The notes under the pieces: generated by a model
Database searches by the model: none
What the model saw: only the letters and a program-made list of their open reading frames with translations
What the model was told of the DNA's origin: nothing
Program-made: the position numbers and the translations under genes
Source of the DNA: Paenibacillus brevis
Lineage (GTDB): Bacteria > Bacillota > Bacilli > Paenibacillales > Paenibacillaceae
Direction of reading: 5' to 3'
DNA: 64,000 nt
Assembly (NCBI RefSeq): GCF_018919145.1
Contig: NZ_JAHLQJ010000020.1
Location: forward strand, 18,393 to 82,392
In this document: piece after piece, positions 26,147 to 34,547 of the stretch
Position numbering within the stretch: position 1 is the first letter of the stretch
How the letters are laid out: each line of letters opens with the position of its first letter

Positions 26147-26652
26147 CCCTTATCCTTAGAGTGGTTTGGGTTATTGCGTGCATGGGAATGGAGATGAAGT
26201 ATTTGTTCCTCCAGGACGGTCCCTGCTTGGTGCAAAAATTGCGTGATGAGGCTAAGCTCTTCATTCGAATAGGCGGAAGCCAGCTTAACCATGGCCTCAT
26301 GGAGAAGCATATACGTATCGCTGATTTCTTTTATATTTTCATACAGCGGGACAATGATCACCCTGCGGCGGTCCCGGGGATCGGGCTGCCTGCGAACGAA
26401 GCCGCTTTTTTCGAGCCGGTCGATTAACGCGGTTACACTACCTGTCGTGAGGCCTGTCAATTTTGCCAGCTCCCCGGCGGTGACGGGTCCTTTTTCGTGC
26501 AGAATATCTACGGTCAAAAAGTCATTATTCGTTAGCCCCAAAGATGAGGCAACCGTTTGCTGATAGAGTACCGTACGGGATCCGAAGCCACGCATGCTCA
26601 TCGTCAGGATTTCCTGCTGCTCGGTAGTTTGCTTTGGTCGATCTGTGGACAC
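26143..26652 (-). CDS. MarR family transcriptional regulator
   Basis: 169 residues. MarR winged helix with LTNNDFLTVDILHEKGPVTAGELAKLTG (about 38-65), recognition helix TTGSVTALIDRLEKSGFVRR and the wing PDPRDRRRVIIV. No conserved OhrR-type N-terminal cysteine is seen, so direct peroxide sensing is unlikely. It is divergent from a DrrAB-like exporter operon, with a 19-bp palindrome between, and co-translated with a flavodoxin gene. It probably represses one or both transcripts and responds to a drug or redox ligand. Confidence 0.9.
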   Translation of the reverse strand: MSTDRPKQTTEQQEILTMSMRGFGSRTVLYQQTVASSLGLTNNDFLTVDILHEKGPVTAGELAKLTGLTTGSVTALIDRLEKSGFVRRQPDPRDRRRVIIVPLYENIKEISDTYMLLHEAMVKLASAYSNEELSLITQFLHQAGTVLEEQILHLHSHARNNPNHSKDKG

Positions 26653-26682
26653 GAGGGGTCCTCCTTAAATAATATTCCTATA

Positions 26683-26701
26683 AATCTTGATGATCAAGAT
26701 T
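26683..26701. promoter_or_regulatory. MarR-type operator palindrome
   Basis: Perfect inverted repeat with arms AATCTTGA and TCAAGATT around a TGA centre, just upstream of the marR-type start. A half-site TTCAAGATA follows about 10 bases later. Length and TTGA...TCAA core fit MarR-family operators. Confidence 0.65.
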
Positions 26702-26827
26702 CTTTATATTCAAGATACTAGGTTATACATGTTATGTCAACTTCGTGCTGTTCATATTCAGTTCATAAACACCCTCTATAGTTCCTAATGAATGAAGGAC
26801 ATATTGATTCATAAAGGGTGGATAACA

Positions 26828-27802
26828 ATGAGCAAGAAACAGATGATGAATAGGGAATGGGCAGTTGAAGCTCAAGGTCTTATCAAAGTTTTCGGTGACA
26901 ACCGTGCTGTTGACGGTGTGGACCTTCGGGTGAAAGCCGGAACGATTTATGGCGTGCTTGGTCCTAACGGGGCGGGGAAGACAACTACGATTCGGATGCT
27001 TGCTACTCTGTTAAGGCCGGATTCGGGAACAGCGCAAATATTTGGACATGATGTTGTCAAGGAACCTCAGCTCATTCGTCAACTGATCGGGGTAACCGGT
27101 CAGTACGCATCAGTCGACGAGTCGCTGAGTGCGATGGAGAACCTGATCATTTTCTCCCGCCTGTTGGGTTTAGGGAGGAAAGCTTCGCGGGAGAAGGCGA
27201 TGGAATTACTTGAAGAGTTCGGCTTGACCGAGGCTGCCAAGCGTCCGCTGAAGCATTTTTCCGGGGGGATGCGGCGAAGACTGGACCTGGCAGCAAGCCT
27301 GATCGCTCAGCCTCCGCTCATTTTCTTGGATGAACCTACAACAGGACTCGATCCTCGAACCCGCAATCAAATGTGGGACACTATTCGAAAGCTGGTGAAG
27401 TCAGGCTCGACCGTGTTGCTAACGACCCAATATCTGCAAGAAGCCGACGAGCTTGCCGATCGCATAGCAGTGATTGATCAGGGAAGGGTTGTCGCGGAAG
27501 GAACTGCGGATGAGCTGAAACAGTCAGTCGGGACCTCGTCGCTGCACTTGAGCATCCGGGATTCGGAGCATGTGCAGCATGCCCGGAGACGGGTAGAGGA
27601 AGTCCTGCAGGTGAAGTCGGCACTTTCCGCAGAAGGGGGCAAGATCACGGCTCCCTTGACCGATACGAACCAGGTCGCGGACCTGCTGATCGTGCTGAGA
27701 GAAGCGGACATCCATTTGGCGGAGGTAAGCGTGCAGAAGCCGACCCTGGATGAGGTCTTCTTAACCATTACCGGACATAAAGAAGAGGGGGCAAGAGGAT
27801 GA
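26828..27802 (+). CDS. DrrA-like ABC exporter ATPase
   Basis: About 324 residues from ATG 26828 (AAGGGTGG upstream; an earlier ATG at 26792 lacks a ribosome binding site). Walker A GPNGAGKTT (about residues 42-50), signature HFSGGMRRRLD and Walker B LIFLDEPTTGLDPR are intact. The C-terminal 90 residues match the DrrA extension that in daunorubicin exporters helps stabilise the ATPase with its permease. It is coupled by an ATGA overlap to the permease gene. Probably exports an antibiotic, lipid or peptide. Confidence 0.9.
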   Translation: MSKKQMMNREWAVEAQGLIKVFGDNRAVDGVDLRVKAGTIYGVLGPNGAGKTTTIRMLATLLRPDSGTAQIFGHDVVKEPQLIRQLIGVTGQYASVDESLSAMENLIIFSRLLGLGRKASREKAMELLEEFGLTEAAKRPLKHFSGGMRRRLDLAASLIAQPPLIFLDEPTTGLDPRTRNQMWDTIRKLVKSGSTVLLTTQYLQEADELADRIAVIDQGRVVAEGTADELKQSVGTSSLHLSIRDSEHVQHARRRVEEVLQVKSALSAEGGKITAPLTDTNQVADLLIVLREADIHLAEVSVQKPTLDEVFLTITGHKEEGARG

Positions 27803-28614
27803 ATACTTCTGCCGATATGCAGATTGCAGAAAGTCAATTAACGAACAAATCGAGCTTGCGTCAAGCCATAAGGAACTCATTAACGATGGCCTATCGCGGA
27901 ATATTAAAAGTACGCCGTACGCCGGAGCAATTATTTGATGTCACGCTTCAGCCGATTCTCTTCACCTTGATGTTTACCTATATTTTTGGAGGGGCGATTT
28001 CGGGTGATGTTCTTAGCTACTTGCCGGTGATCATTCCCGGGATTCTGGTCCAAACGGTGATCACGACTTCCATTGTTACCGGGGTTCAGCTGCGGGAGGA
28101 CATGGACAAAGGGGTGTTCGACCGATTTAAGTCCTTGCCGATTTCCCGAATTGCTCCCTTAGCCGGGGCCTTGCTGGCAGATACGTTAAGGTATACGATA
28201 GCAACAACACTTACCTTTACCATGGGCTATATTATGGGTTATCGTCCGGAGGGAGGGTTAGGTTATGTGATGTTGGCCGGGGTGCTTGTCGTGTTCTGCT
28301 CCTGGGCGGTCAGTTGGATCTTTGCATTTTTTGGTGTCATATCGCGCACGGCTTCAAGCGTCCAAGGTATCTCAATGATCGTGCTGTTCCCTCTGACATT
28401 CCTGTCGAATGCTTTCGTACCCGCAGATACGATGCCAGACTGGCTGCAATGGTTCGTGAGAATCAATCCGGTCTCCCATCTTGTAACTGCCGTTCGAGAG
28501 CTGACCAATTCCGGTACGATAGGATGGGACATTATGATTTCCCTGATCGGGGCCTTGGTCATTGTGGCCATCTTTGCGCCTATTACAGTGCGTGCCTATA
28601 TGAGAAGAACGTAA
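27799..28614 (+). CDS. DrrB-like ABC-2 type permease
   Basis: 271 residues with about six hydrophobic helices. It has the ABC2_membrane pattern: VRRTPEQLFDVTLQPILFTLMF near residue 37 and FLSNAFVPADTMPDWLQWFVRINPVSHL near 200, the DrrB/NodJ signature region. It pairs with the ATPase encoded upstream (start overlaps its stop). A response regulator gene follows after 12 bases, so exporter and two-component system are one operon. Confidence 0.9.
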   Translation: MNTSADMQIAESQLTNKSSLRQAIRNSLTMAYRGILKVRRTPEQLFDVTLQPILFTLMFTYIFGGAISGDVLSYLPVIIPGILVQTVITTSIVTGVQLREDMDKGVFDRFKSLPISRIAPLAGALLADTLRYTIATTLTFTMGYIMGYRPEGGLGYVMLAGVLVVFCSWAVSWIFAFFGVISRTASSVQGISMIVLFPLTFLSNAFVPADTMPDWLQWFVRINPVSHLVTAVRELTNSGTIGWDIMISLIGALVIVAIFAPITVRAYMRRT

Positions 28615-28626
28615 GGAAGGGACAAT

Positions 28627-29307
28627 ATGGCGAAAATCCTGGTAGTCGACGATGATCCGCATATTCAGGAATTGATTCGGGTGATCCTTCAAAAGGAAGG
28701 CCTTGTAATTGAAGCGGCAGCGGACGGGCAAGCAGCATTATCCATCATGGAGACGGAAAAAGTAGACTTGATTATCCTCGATATCATGATGCCTAACATG
28801 GATGGCTGGTCCTTCTGCCGGGAAGTTCGAACTTACTATTCCGACGCGCTTCCAATCTTAATGTTAACGGCAAAAGGCGAAACGGCCCAAAAAGTAAAAG
28901 GATTGGGTCTGGGTGCAGACGATTACATGGTGAAGCCGTTTGCCGCAGATGAACTGGTAGCCCGTGTAAAGGTGCTCTTCAGGAGATATCAAATTGCTGT
29001 GTCCAACCGAATAGAGGTTGGAAATATCGTCATTGATCGAGCTTCCTATACCGTATCCATTGGAGGACAGGACAGCACTTTGCCCTTGAAAGAGTTCGAA
29101 CTCCTGTTCAAGCTGGCCACCCATCAGCAAAAGACGTTCTCCAGAGAACAACTGATCGAGGATATCTGGGGGTTTGATTATGAAGGTGATGAACGAACAA
29201 TCGACGTGCACATTAAACGTTTGCGACAGCGGTTTTCTTACGAGGAGTGCCCTTTTAAAATTACGACGATTCGAGGATTGGGATATCGCTTGGAGGTGCT
29301 GAATTGA
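28627..29307 (+). CDS. OmpR-family response regulator
   Basis: 226 residues. Receiver domain 1-115 with acidic pair DDD (residues 8-10), phospho-acceptor Asp in LIILDIMMPN (about 52), Thr in MLTAKGE (about 80) and Lys in VKPF (about 102). A winged-helix DNA-binding domain follows (about 130-225, ERTIDVHIKRLRQRF). Likely activates the DrrAB operon in response to the kinase encoded downstream, whose TTG start overlaps this stop codon. Confidence 0.92.
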   Translation: MAKILVVDDDPHIQELIRVILQKEGLVIEAAADGQAALSIMETEKVDLIILDIMMPNMDGWSFCREVRTYYSDALPILMLTAKGETAQKVKGLGLGADDYMVKPFAADELVARVKVLFRRYQIAVSNRIEVGNIVIDRASYTVSIGGQDSTLPLKEFELLFKLATHQQKTFSREQLIEDIWGFDYEGDERTIDVHIKRLRQRFSYEECPFKITTIRGLGYRLEVLN

Positions 29308-30410
29308 AGCCTCAGCTTCAGGAATTCATGGAACGCGTTTTAGGCACTCTGGCGGTCATGGTCTCCTTGCTGGCAGCCTGGTCTCTGGCTTATTGGCTTA
29401 CTTCGAAGTTATATACGGCAATTGAATATAGTCCCCATGAGTTAGCCAGGCAGCTAATCAATTCGATATTGGGATTTCTTCTGTTCGGATGCTGTATATT
29501 CTTGATCACAAGAATCGGCCGGTTTAAGAGACAGCAGGACAAAAACCTGCATCCCATCATTCATGCCTTAAAAATGATTGCCGAAGGGAACTTCAACATT
29601 GATCTTTCTTACTACGATGCTCAACTGCGCGGCCGGGGCGAGCACCCCTATTTCAAAATTATCGATAGTATCCATGAAATGGCGGATAAGCTTGGACAAA
29701 TGGAGGAAATGAGGCAAGAATTCATCTCCAATGTCTCACATGAAATTCAGTCTCCGCTAACGTCCATCAATGGATTTGCCTATGCGTTAAGAAGCGATGA
29801 ACTGACCGCGGAGGAACGCGATCACTATTTGCAGATTATTGAGGAAGAAAGCATCCGGTTATCCAAGCTGAGTGAAAACCTGTTGAAGCTTACCTCGCTG
29901 GAAGCGGATCACCTCACCCTCGAACGCAAAAATTACCGGTTAGACCGCCAGCTTCGCCGCATGATCCTCGCTCTTGAGCCGCAATGGGCGGAGAAGGAAA
30001 TACAAATGGATATTTCCCTCGGGACATTATCGATTACTGCGGATGAGGACTTGCTGGACCAGATATGGATGAATCTGATTCATAACAGCATTAAATTTAC
30101 GCCTGCGGCAGGAGTCATTGCGGTTCATGCCTTCCAGGAGAGTGACGGTACTCTCGTTATCAAAGTAAAAGACACCGGAATCGGTATGGAGCAAGAGGAT
30201 CTTATGCATATTTTTGAGCGATTCTATAAGGCGGATCCGTCAAGAAACCGCAATTCCGGAGGAAGCGGTCTGGGGCTGTCCATCGTAAAAAAAATCATCG
30301 ATTTGCATCAAGGAACGATTCACGTCCAAAGCGTACTTGGAAAGGGAACGGAAATCACCGTTGCCTTCGATGAAGCCTCCCAGAACTTTCAGCAGACAGC
30401 ACAAGCTTGA
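29304..30410 (+). CDS. Membrane sensor histidine kinase
   Basis: 368 residues. Two N-terminal membrane helices (about 12-35 and 52-72) with a short external loop are followed by a HAMP-like linker, HisKA with the phospho-His in SNVSHEIQSPL (about residue 149), and HATPase_c boxes (NLIHNSIKFT, DTGIGM, GGSGLGLSIV). The tiny external loop suggests intramembrane sensing or sensing through the ABC exporter, as in peptide-antibiotic detoxification modules. TTG start overlaps the regulator's stop. Confidence 0.9.
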   Translation: MKPQLQEFMERVLGTLAVMVSLLAAWSLAYWLTSKLYTAIEYSPHELARQLINSILGFLLFGCCIFLITRIGRFKRQQDKNLHPIIHALKMIAEGNFNIDLSYYDAQLRGRGEHPYFKIIDSIHEMADKLGQMEEMRQEFISNVSHEIQSPLTSINGFAYALRSDELTAEERDHYLQIIEEESIRLSKLSENLLKLTSLEADHLTLERKNYRLDRQLRRMILALEPQWAEKEIQMDISLGTLSITADEDLLDQIWMNLIHNSIKFTPAAGVIAVHAFQESDGTLVIKVKDTGIGMEQEDLMHIFERFYKADPSRNRNSGGSGLGLSIVKKIIDLHQGTIHVQSVLGKGTEITVAFDEASQNFQQTAQA

Positions 30411-30422
30411 TAGTACTTATTG

Positions 30423-30447
30423 AGGCGCCCGGAAGGGGCGCCTTTTT
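30423..30447 (+). terminator. Rho-independent terminator of the exporter/two-component operon
   Basis: Stem AGGCGCCC with GGGGCGCCT, loop GGAA, then TTTT, 12 bases after the kinase stop codon. Confidence 0.9.
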
Positions 30448-30589
30448 AAGATGTTCAGGGGATATAAGCATGAAAAATTGTAAGATTAGGTATAAGCTCG
30501 AAATAGCGTTATACTAGGTTAGTTAAAGGGTTTGAACTAGATATTATTACTGAAGGATGCCCTCTTTATTTTTCTCAGGAGGTTGAAGC

Positions 30590-31477
30590 ATGATGGATGA
30601 AGAAATGCTAAGAGCGTTGAACCAAAATCTGGCGATTATCCGGTTTGGAATAGATCGAAAGGTGGCATATGTCAACGAGATTTTTGCCAACACGATGGGA
30701 TATTCCGTGGAAGAGCTACAGAATATGCAGCATAGCGATTTCTGTTTTGACTCATTTAGCAAATCGCCGGCGTATGAGGAGTTCTGGTTCTCGTTGTTGT
30801 CTGGACAGAGCTTTCAGGATAAGGTGGAGCGGAAGAATGCCCGTGGCGAGACGGTGTGGCTTGAGGCTACCTATATGCCGATCTATGATGAGCAACATAC
30901 TAATATAGTCGGTGTGTCGAAGGTGTCCACGGATATTACGAAGCGTCAGCAGAGCCTTTCCACAGTAGTTGAGGAGTTGAGCTCGACCTCTCTGGATTTG
31001 AACCGCCGGGCGGAGTCTGGTGTCGAACGCAGCCGGGAGCTGCTGCACAGCGTGGACCGGATCGCAGAGGTATCGGAGAATAATACGGCTGCCCTAGAAG
31101 AACTGCAAGGACAGGCCAAGGCGATTCAAGGTGTTGTGCAGACCATTCGCGATATTGCCTCACAGACCAACCTGCTCGCGCTGAATGCGGCCATCGAGGC
31201 AGCCCATGCTGGCGAGTACGGCAGAGGCTTTAACATCGTAGCGGAAGAGGTGCGAAAGCTGTCGAACGAGGTATCGGAATCCATTGCTCAGATTCAAAGC
31301 ACCGTTCTTGGTATTACTCAGGATATATTCGGAATTTCCGAAGGAATTACCCGTGTACAATCTTCTGTCGAAGAGAGCCAGCGGCAGATTCGCGTGACGA
31401 TGGAGGATTTCGATAATATTGTCCGCTTCTCCGAGAAACTGGAGGATCAAGCGAAGAATGTAGCGGAGAACATATAG
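30590..31477 (+). CDS. Soluble PAS-containing methyl-accepting chemotaxis protein
   Basis: 295 residues, no membrane segment. An N-terminal PAS domain (about 10-120, [18 protein letters not shown] and the PAC-like [16 protein letters not shown]) is joined to a short MCP signalling helix pair. The hairpin-tip signature [23 protein letters not shown] is intact (about residues 190-212). It is much shorter than transmembrane receptors, and the usual long helical bundles are reduced. It could sense an internal cue (redox, ligand) through PAS and feed CheA. AGGAGG precedes the ATG at 7 bases. Confidence 0.88.
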   Translation: MMDEEMLRALNQNLAIIRFGIDRKVAYVNEIFANTMGYSVEELQNMQHSDFCFDSFSKSPAYEEFWFSLLSGQSFQDKVERKNARGETVWLEATYMPIYDEQHTNIVGVSKVSTDITKRQQSLSTVVEELSSTSLDLNRRAESGVERSRELLHSVDRIAEVSENNTAALEELQGQAKAIQGVVQTIRDIASQTNLLALNAAIEAAHAGEYGRGFNIVAEEVRKLSNEVSESIAQIQSTVLGITQDIFGISEGITRVQSSVEESQRQIRVTMEDFDNIVRFSEKLEDQAKNVAENI

Positions 31478-31599
31478 GAAGCGTCGTAAATGAATCGGGG
31501 ATTAGACAAGCATTAAGCAAACTTTCAGCCTGGTTTAACCTTCCTGTTGGGAAAAAGGATTATAGTGAAGGTATCCGACCAATCCAGCAGGGGGAATTT

Positions 31600-31965
31600 A
31601 TGATGTCCATATCTTCAATCTCCGGAAGCAGTGCGGCTTCCTATAGCAGATCAACCAGTTCTTCGAGCAGCACAGATAGCCAGGTTAAAGCGCTGGAGAA
31701 GCAGAAGGCGCAGATTGAGAGCCAGATCAACAGGCTGGACTCCAGTAGTGAAGACAAGCAGACCCAAGAGCAGCAGCTTCAGCAGCAACTCAAGCAAATT
31801 GAGGCTCAAATCGCCAAGCTGCAGCAAAGCAAGGAAACTGCGTCCGCGTCAGACAACAGCAGTGCTTCGCAGCAGGTTTCCGGCAGCTTGAGCACAGTGC
31901 TTGCCTCTGCAGCTTCGAACACAACGACTACGAACGAAGAAGGCCGCTTTGACGTTCGTATCTGA
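31600..31965 (+). CDS. FlxA-like coiled-coil protein
   Basis: 121 residues. The Ser-rich N-terminus (residues 1-27) is followed by a Gln/Glu/Lys-rich coiled coil (about 28-82, KALEKQKAQIESQINRLD, then a run of QQLQQQLKQIEAQIAKLQQ), then a Ser/Ala-rich tail. This matches FlxA-like proteins of unknown function. ATG 31600 and ATG 31603 are both possible after CAGGGGG. Own terminator downstream. Confidence 0.75.
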   Translation: MMSISSISGSSAASYSRSTSSSSSTDSQVKALEKQKAQIESQINRLDSSSEDKQTQEQQLQQQLKQIEAQIAKLQQSKETASASDNSSASQQVSGSLSTVLASAASNTTTTNEEGRFDVRI

Positions 31966-31982
31966 TCCTCGAATCAAAGCCT

Positions 31983-32020
31983 AAAGGGTCCCGTTCTGCG
32001 AAGAGCAGACGGGATCCTTT
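31983..32020 (+). terminator. Terminator of the flxA-like gene
   Basis: AAAGGGTCCCGTTCTGC pairs with GCAGACGGGATCCTTT around a short loop, ending in TTT, 17 bases after the stop codon. Confidence 0.8.
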
Positions 32021-32153
32021 ATCGCGTGCTTATTAATATGTTGATCGTTTGAAGTGATATAAGGCGGGTTTAAAGGGAACATAACGAGTAGGATACATCT
32101 TCTCTCAGGGTTTATAATAGGAACAGATTCATTAATTCGAGAGGAGCTTGAAT

Positions 32154-32879
32154 ATGGGACAAAGCTTGCAAGGAAAAGTAGCCATCATCACCGGGGCTGC
32201 AAGAGGAATCGGTAAAGCGGCAGCAGTCGCGCTGGCGAGGGAGGGCGTACATATCGGTCTGCTGGCAAGAACGGAGGCTACACTGAAGGAGGTCGCTGCC
32301 GAGCTTCAAGAGCTTGGTGTAAAAGCGGCCTATGCGGTTGTGGATGTCTCCTCCCAAGAGCAAGTGGAGGCTGGTATTGCGGCGATCACCGAGGAGCTGG
32401 GCACCGCCGATATTCTGATCAATAATGCCGGGGTGGCTACCTTCGGTACTGTCATGGAGATGGACCCGGAAGAATGGAAGCAAATGATCGATATTAATTT
32501 GTTGGGAACCTACTATGTTACCCGCGCCGTACTGCCGCAATTCATTGAAAAGAACGGGGGAGACATCATCAACATTTCCTCCACTAACGGACTGAACGGA
32601 GCCGCAACTGCAAGTGCCTACAGTGCCTCAAAGTTTGCGGTGATAGGGTTCACGGAATCCCTGGCCCAGGAGGTGCGCCGCAACAATATCCGTGTATCGG
32701 CATTGACGCCTAGCACGGTTGCAACCGATCTGGCCCTGGATTTGAATCTGATCAAGGAAAATAATGATGTCAAGTTCATTCAGTCAGAGGACCTTGCGGA
32801 ATTCATCGTCAGCCAATTGAAGCTGCACCCCCGCGTGTACATTAAATCGGCGGGCTTCCTTGCTACGAACCCGTTCTAA
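32154..32879 (+). CDS. FabG-like short-chain dehydrogenase/reductase
   Basis: 241 residues, classical SDR. Cofactor motif TGAARGIGK (about 14-22), NNAG (about 89-92), catalytic Ser in NISSTNG (about 141) and YSASK (about 154-158) are all present. Basic Arg after the glycine motif and in LLARTEA suggests NADP(H). It is related to 3-oxoacyl-ACP reductases, but isolated from other fatty-acid genes, so it may act on another ketone or sugar. ATG 32154 follows GAGAGGAG by 7 bases. Confidence 0.88.
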   Translation: MGQSLQGKVAIITGAARGIGKAAAVALAREGVHIGLLARTEATLKEVAAELQELGVKAAYAVVDVSSQEQVEAGIAAITEELGTADILINNAGVATFGTVMEMDPEEWKQMIDINLLGTYYVTRAVLPQFIEKNGGDIINISSTNGLNGAATASAYSASKFAVIGFTESLAQEVRRNNIRVSALTPSTVATDLALDLNLIKENNDVKFIQSEDLAEFIVSQLKLHPRVYIKSAGFLATNPF

Positions 32880-32912
32880 GCGGTAGCGGAGCTGTCTAAT
32901 AATAAGCTCTTT

Positions 32913-32951
32913 AAAAAACCGTGCGGAAAACCTAATGTTTTCTGCACGGTT
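32913..32951 (-). terminator. Terminator of araR (possibly also used by the SDR gene)
   Basis: Long stem AACCGTGC-GAAAAC with GTTTTC-GCACGGTT (32917-32951). On the minus strand it is followed by TTTTTT, so it mainly serves araR. The plus-strand side has only a weak T tract. Confidence 0.8.
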
Positions 32952-33061
32952 ATCTTAGGTTATTCGCTTTTACAGGGAACAGGCGGGGGATACCGCATGG
33001 GCTCCCACATTCGCAATTTTAGTGCCTTTCTGCACTTATTTCCTCAACGCAAACGGATCTA

Positions 33062-34159
33062 TTAAGAGTTCAGCTCCTGCACCGTTTCTCCTTCGATCAA
33101 GACAGGCTGGTAGTAGGTGTTGTTCTTCAAATCCCGCTTGCCCTGCAGCTTCTTGATGATCCAATCTGCGGCATCGCGACCCATCTGCTCTTGGGGATGC
33201 GTCAGGGTTGTCAGCTTAATGTTGGCATTCTTGGCGATGTAGGAGTTGTCCTGTCCAATGACGGACAGATCCTGCGGCACCGACAGCTCCAGCTGCCGGC
33301 ATACCTGAATGACCTCCAGTCCGACCTCGTCATTGTAGCAGACGATAGCCGTAAGCTGCTCGCGGTGCTCGGTAAGGAATGTCCGCAGGCGGGATGACAG
33401 GTCCGGCTTCGTCTCGGTATCGAACGAGAGTACCTGTGCCGGATCGAACCGCAGCTTCGCTTCGCCTAGAGCCTTGATATATCCCTTCATCCGATATTTG
33501 CCCTGCAAATCGTCCATTTTCGCAATAATGCCGATCTGGGTATGGCCCTTGGCAATCAGCTCGCGGGTCGCCAGATAGCTCGATTGAACGTCATCCAGGC
33601 ACAGGAAAGGCACATCCAGCTCCTCATAATACGCATTGATCATGATCAGCGGGACATCCTGCTCCTTAAACGCCAGATAGTAGGCAATGTTTGGGTTGTA
33701 AAAGTTGCTCTTCGTCGGCTCGATAATCAGTCCGTCAACCCCGAAGGACAGCATCATCTCCAGCGCCTTTTTTTCCTGTTCAACATCATTATTCGTGCTG
33801 GCGAGCAGAAGCGAATAGTTGTCTTCGTTCAGCCGCCCCTCAATGCCGCGAATAATAGAAGGAAAGATATAGTCGGAAATATAGGTGGTAATAACGCCGA
33901 TCGTCCTCTTGCCGGTCGTGCCTGCCGATCGGGTACGGTATTGATGGCTTACGTAGGTGCCGGAGCCTTTCTCGCTTCTCAGGAATCCTTCGTTAGCCAG
34001 TTCAAGAATGGCTTTGCGTACCGTCTGCCGGCTCACCTTGTACTTGTCCTGCAACGCTAACTCCGTCGGAATTTGTTCGCCCACACTGTAGACGCCTGAT
34101 AAAATATCACTCTTAATCTCCTCAAGGATCATCTGATACTTTGGCTTCACCTGGTTCAC
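33062..34159 (-). CDS. araR: AraR, GntR/LacI-hybrid repressor of L-arabinose genes
   Basis: About 365 residues. An N-terminal GntR winged helix (YKVSRQTVRKAILELANEGFL) is joined to a LacI/PBP1-like arabinose-binding domain. Close agreement with B. subtilis AraR is visible, for example IGVITTYISDYIFPSIIRGI and LIIEPTKS. Arabinose binding releases it from operators. GTG 34159 is favoured because AGGA lies 5 bases upstream; ATG 34180 has no ribosome binding site and GTG 34150 is possible. It is divergent from the kinase-araD-araA operon, with AraR boxes in front of both. Confidence 0.93.
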   Translation of the reverse strand: MNQVKPKYQMILEEIKSDILSGVYSVGEQIPTELALQDKYKVSRQTVRKAILELANEGFLRSEKGSGTYVSHQYRTRSAGTTGKRTIGVITTYISDYIFPSIIRGIEGRLNEDNYSLLLASTNNDVEQEKKALEMMLSFGVDGLIIEPTKSNFYNPNIAYYLAFKEQDVPLIMINAYYEELDVPFLCLDDVQSSYLATRELIAKGHTQIGIIAKMDDLQGKYRMKGYIKALGEAKLRFDPAQVLSFDTETKPDLSSRLRTFLTEHREQLTAIVCYNDEVGLEVIQVCRQLELSVPQDLSVIGQDNSYIAKNANIKLTTLTHPQEQMGRDAADWIIKKLQGKRDLKNNTYYQPVLIEGETVQELNS

Positions 34160-34201
34160 TTCTTTCCTGCTTGTCCTCATACGAATTTATAGGAAACTAT
34201 A

Positions 34202-34217
34202 ATTTGTACGTACATAT
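34202..34217 (-). promoter_or_regulatory. AraR box upstream of araR
   Basis: ATTTGTACGTACATAT matches the B. subtilis AraR operator consensus (ATTTGTACGTACAAAT) at all but one or two positions. It lies about 43 bases from the araR start, which implies autoregulation. Confidence 0.85.
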
Positions 34218-34444
34218 TGTAATTAAATAATACTCTCATTATAATCGATTGTCCATCTTCTTGGAAGATTGAACCGCCTAAGCCCCAGAAGTAAAGAGGA
34301 TACGGCAATATAAACAAATAAAGGTTGAGAGAAGTCGGAGGATGTCGTAAATGGTAAGCGGGCTATTTTTCCCCCGTTCACAGAATCCTTATACTAACGA
34401 TGGAAATATCCCATGGTATTTGTAAGCATATCTACTCATTAATA

Positions 34445-34474
34445 TTGACAAATGTACGAACAAAAAACTATACT
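34445..34474 (+). promoter_or_regulatory. Promoter of the arabinose operon with an embedded AraR box
   Basis: TTGACA (34445-34450) and TATACT (34469-34474) are 18 bases apart. Between them, AAATGTACGAACAAAA (34450-34465) is an AraR box in inverse orientation. Repressor bound here would block RNA polymerase directly. A second box lies 230 bases away at 34202, so DNA looping is possible. Confidence 0.88.
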
Positions 34475-34488
34475 AGGGCTGATAATAA

Positions 34489-34505
34489 GGAAAGCGCATT
34501 CTTTC
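34489..34505 (+). promoter_or_regulatory. Candidate cre (CcpA) site downstream of the ara promoter
   Basis: GGAAAGCGCATTCTTTC contains a dyad GAAAG/CTTTC around CGCATT and resembles the cre consensus with about three mismatches. Its position 15-30 bases after the -10 would suit roadblock repression by CcpA. Confidence 0.4.
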
Positions 34506-34547
34506 AATACTACTTAATGATGATCTATAGAGAGGAGTTACGTGCTG

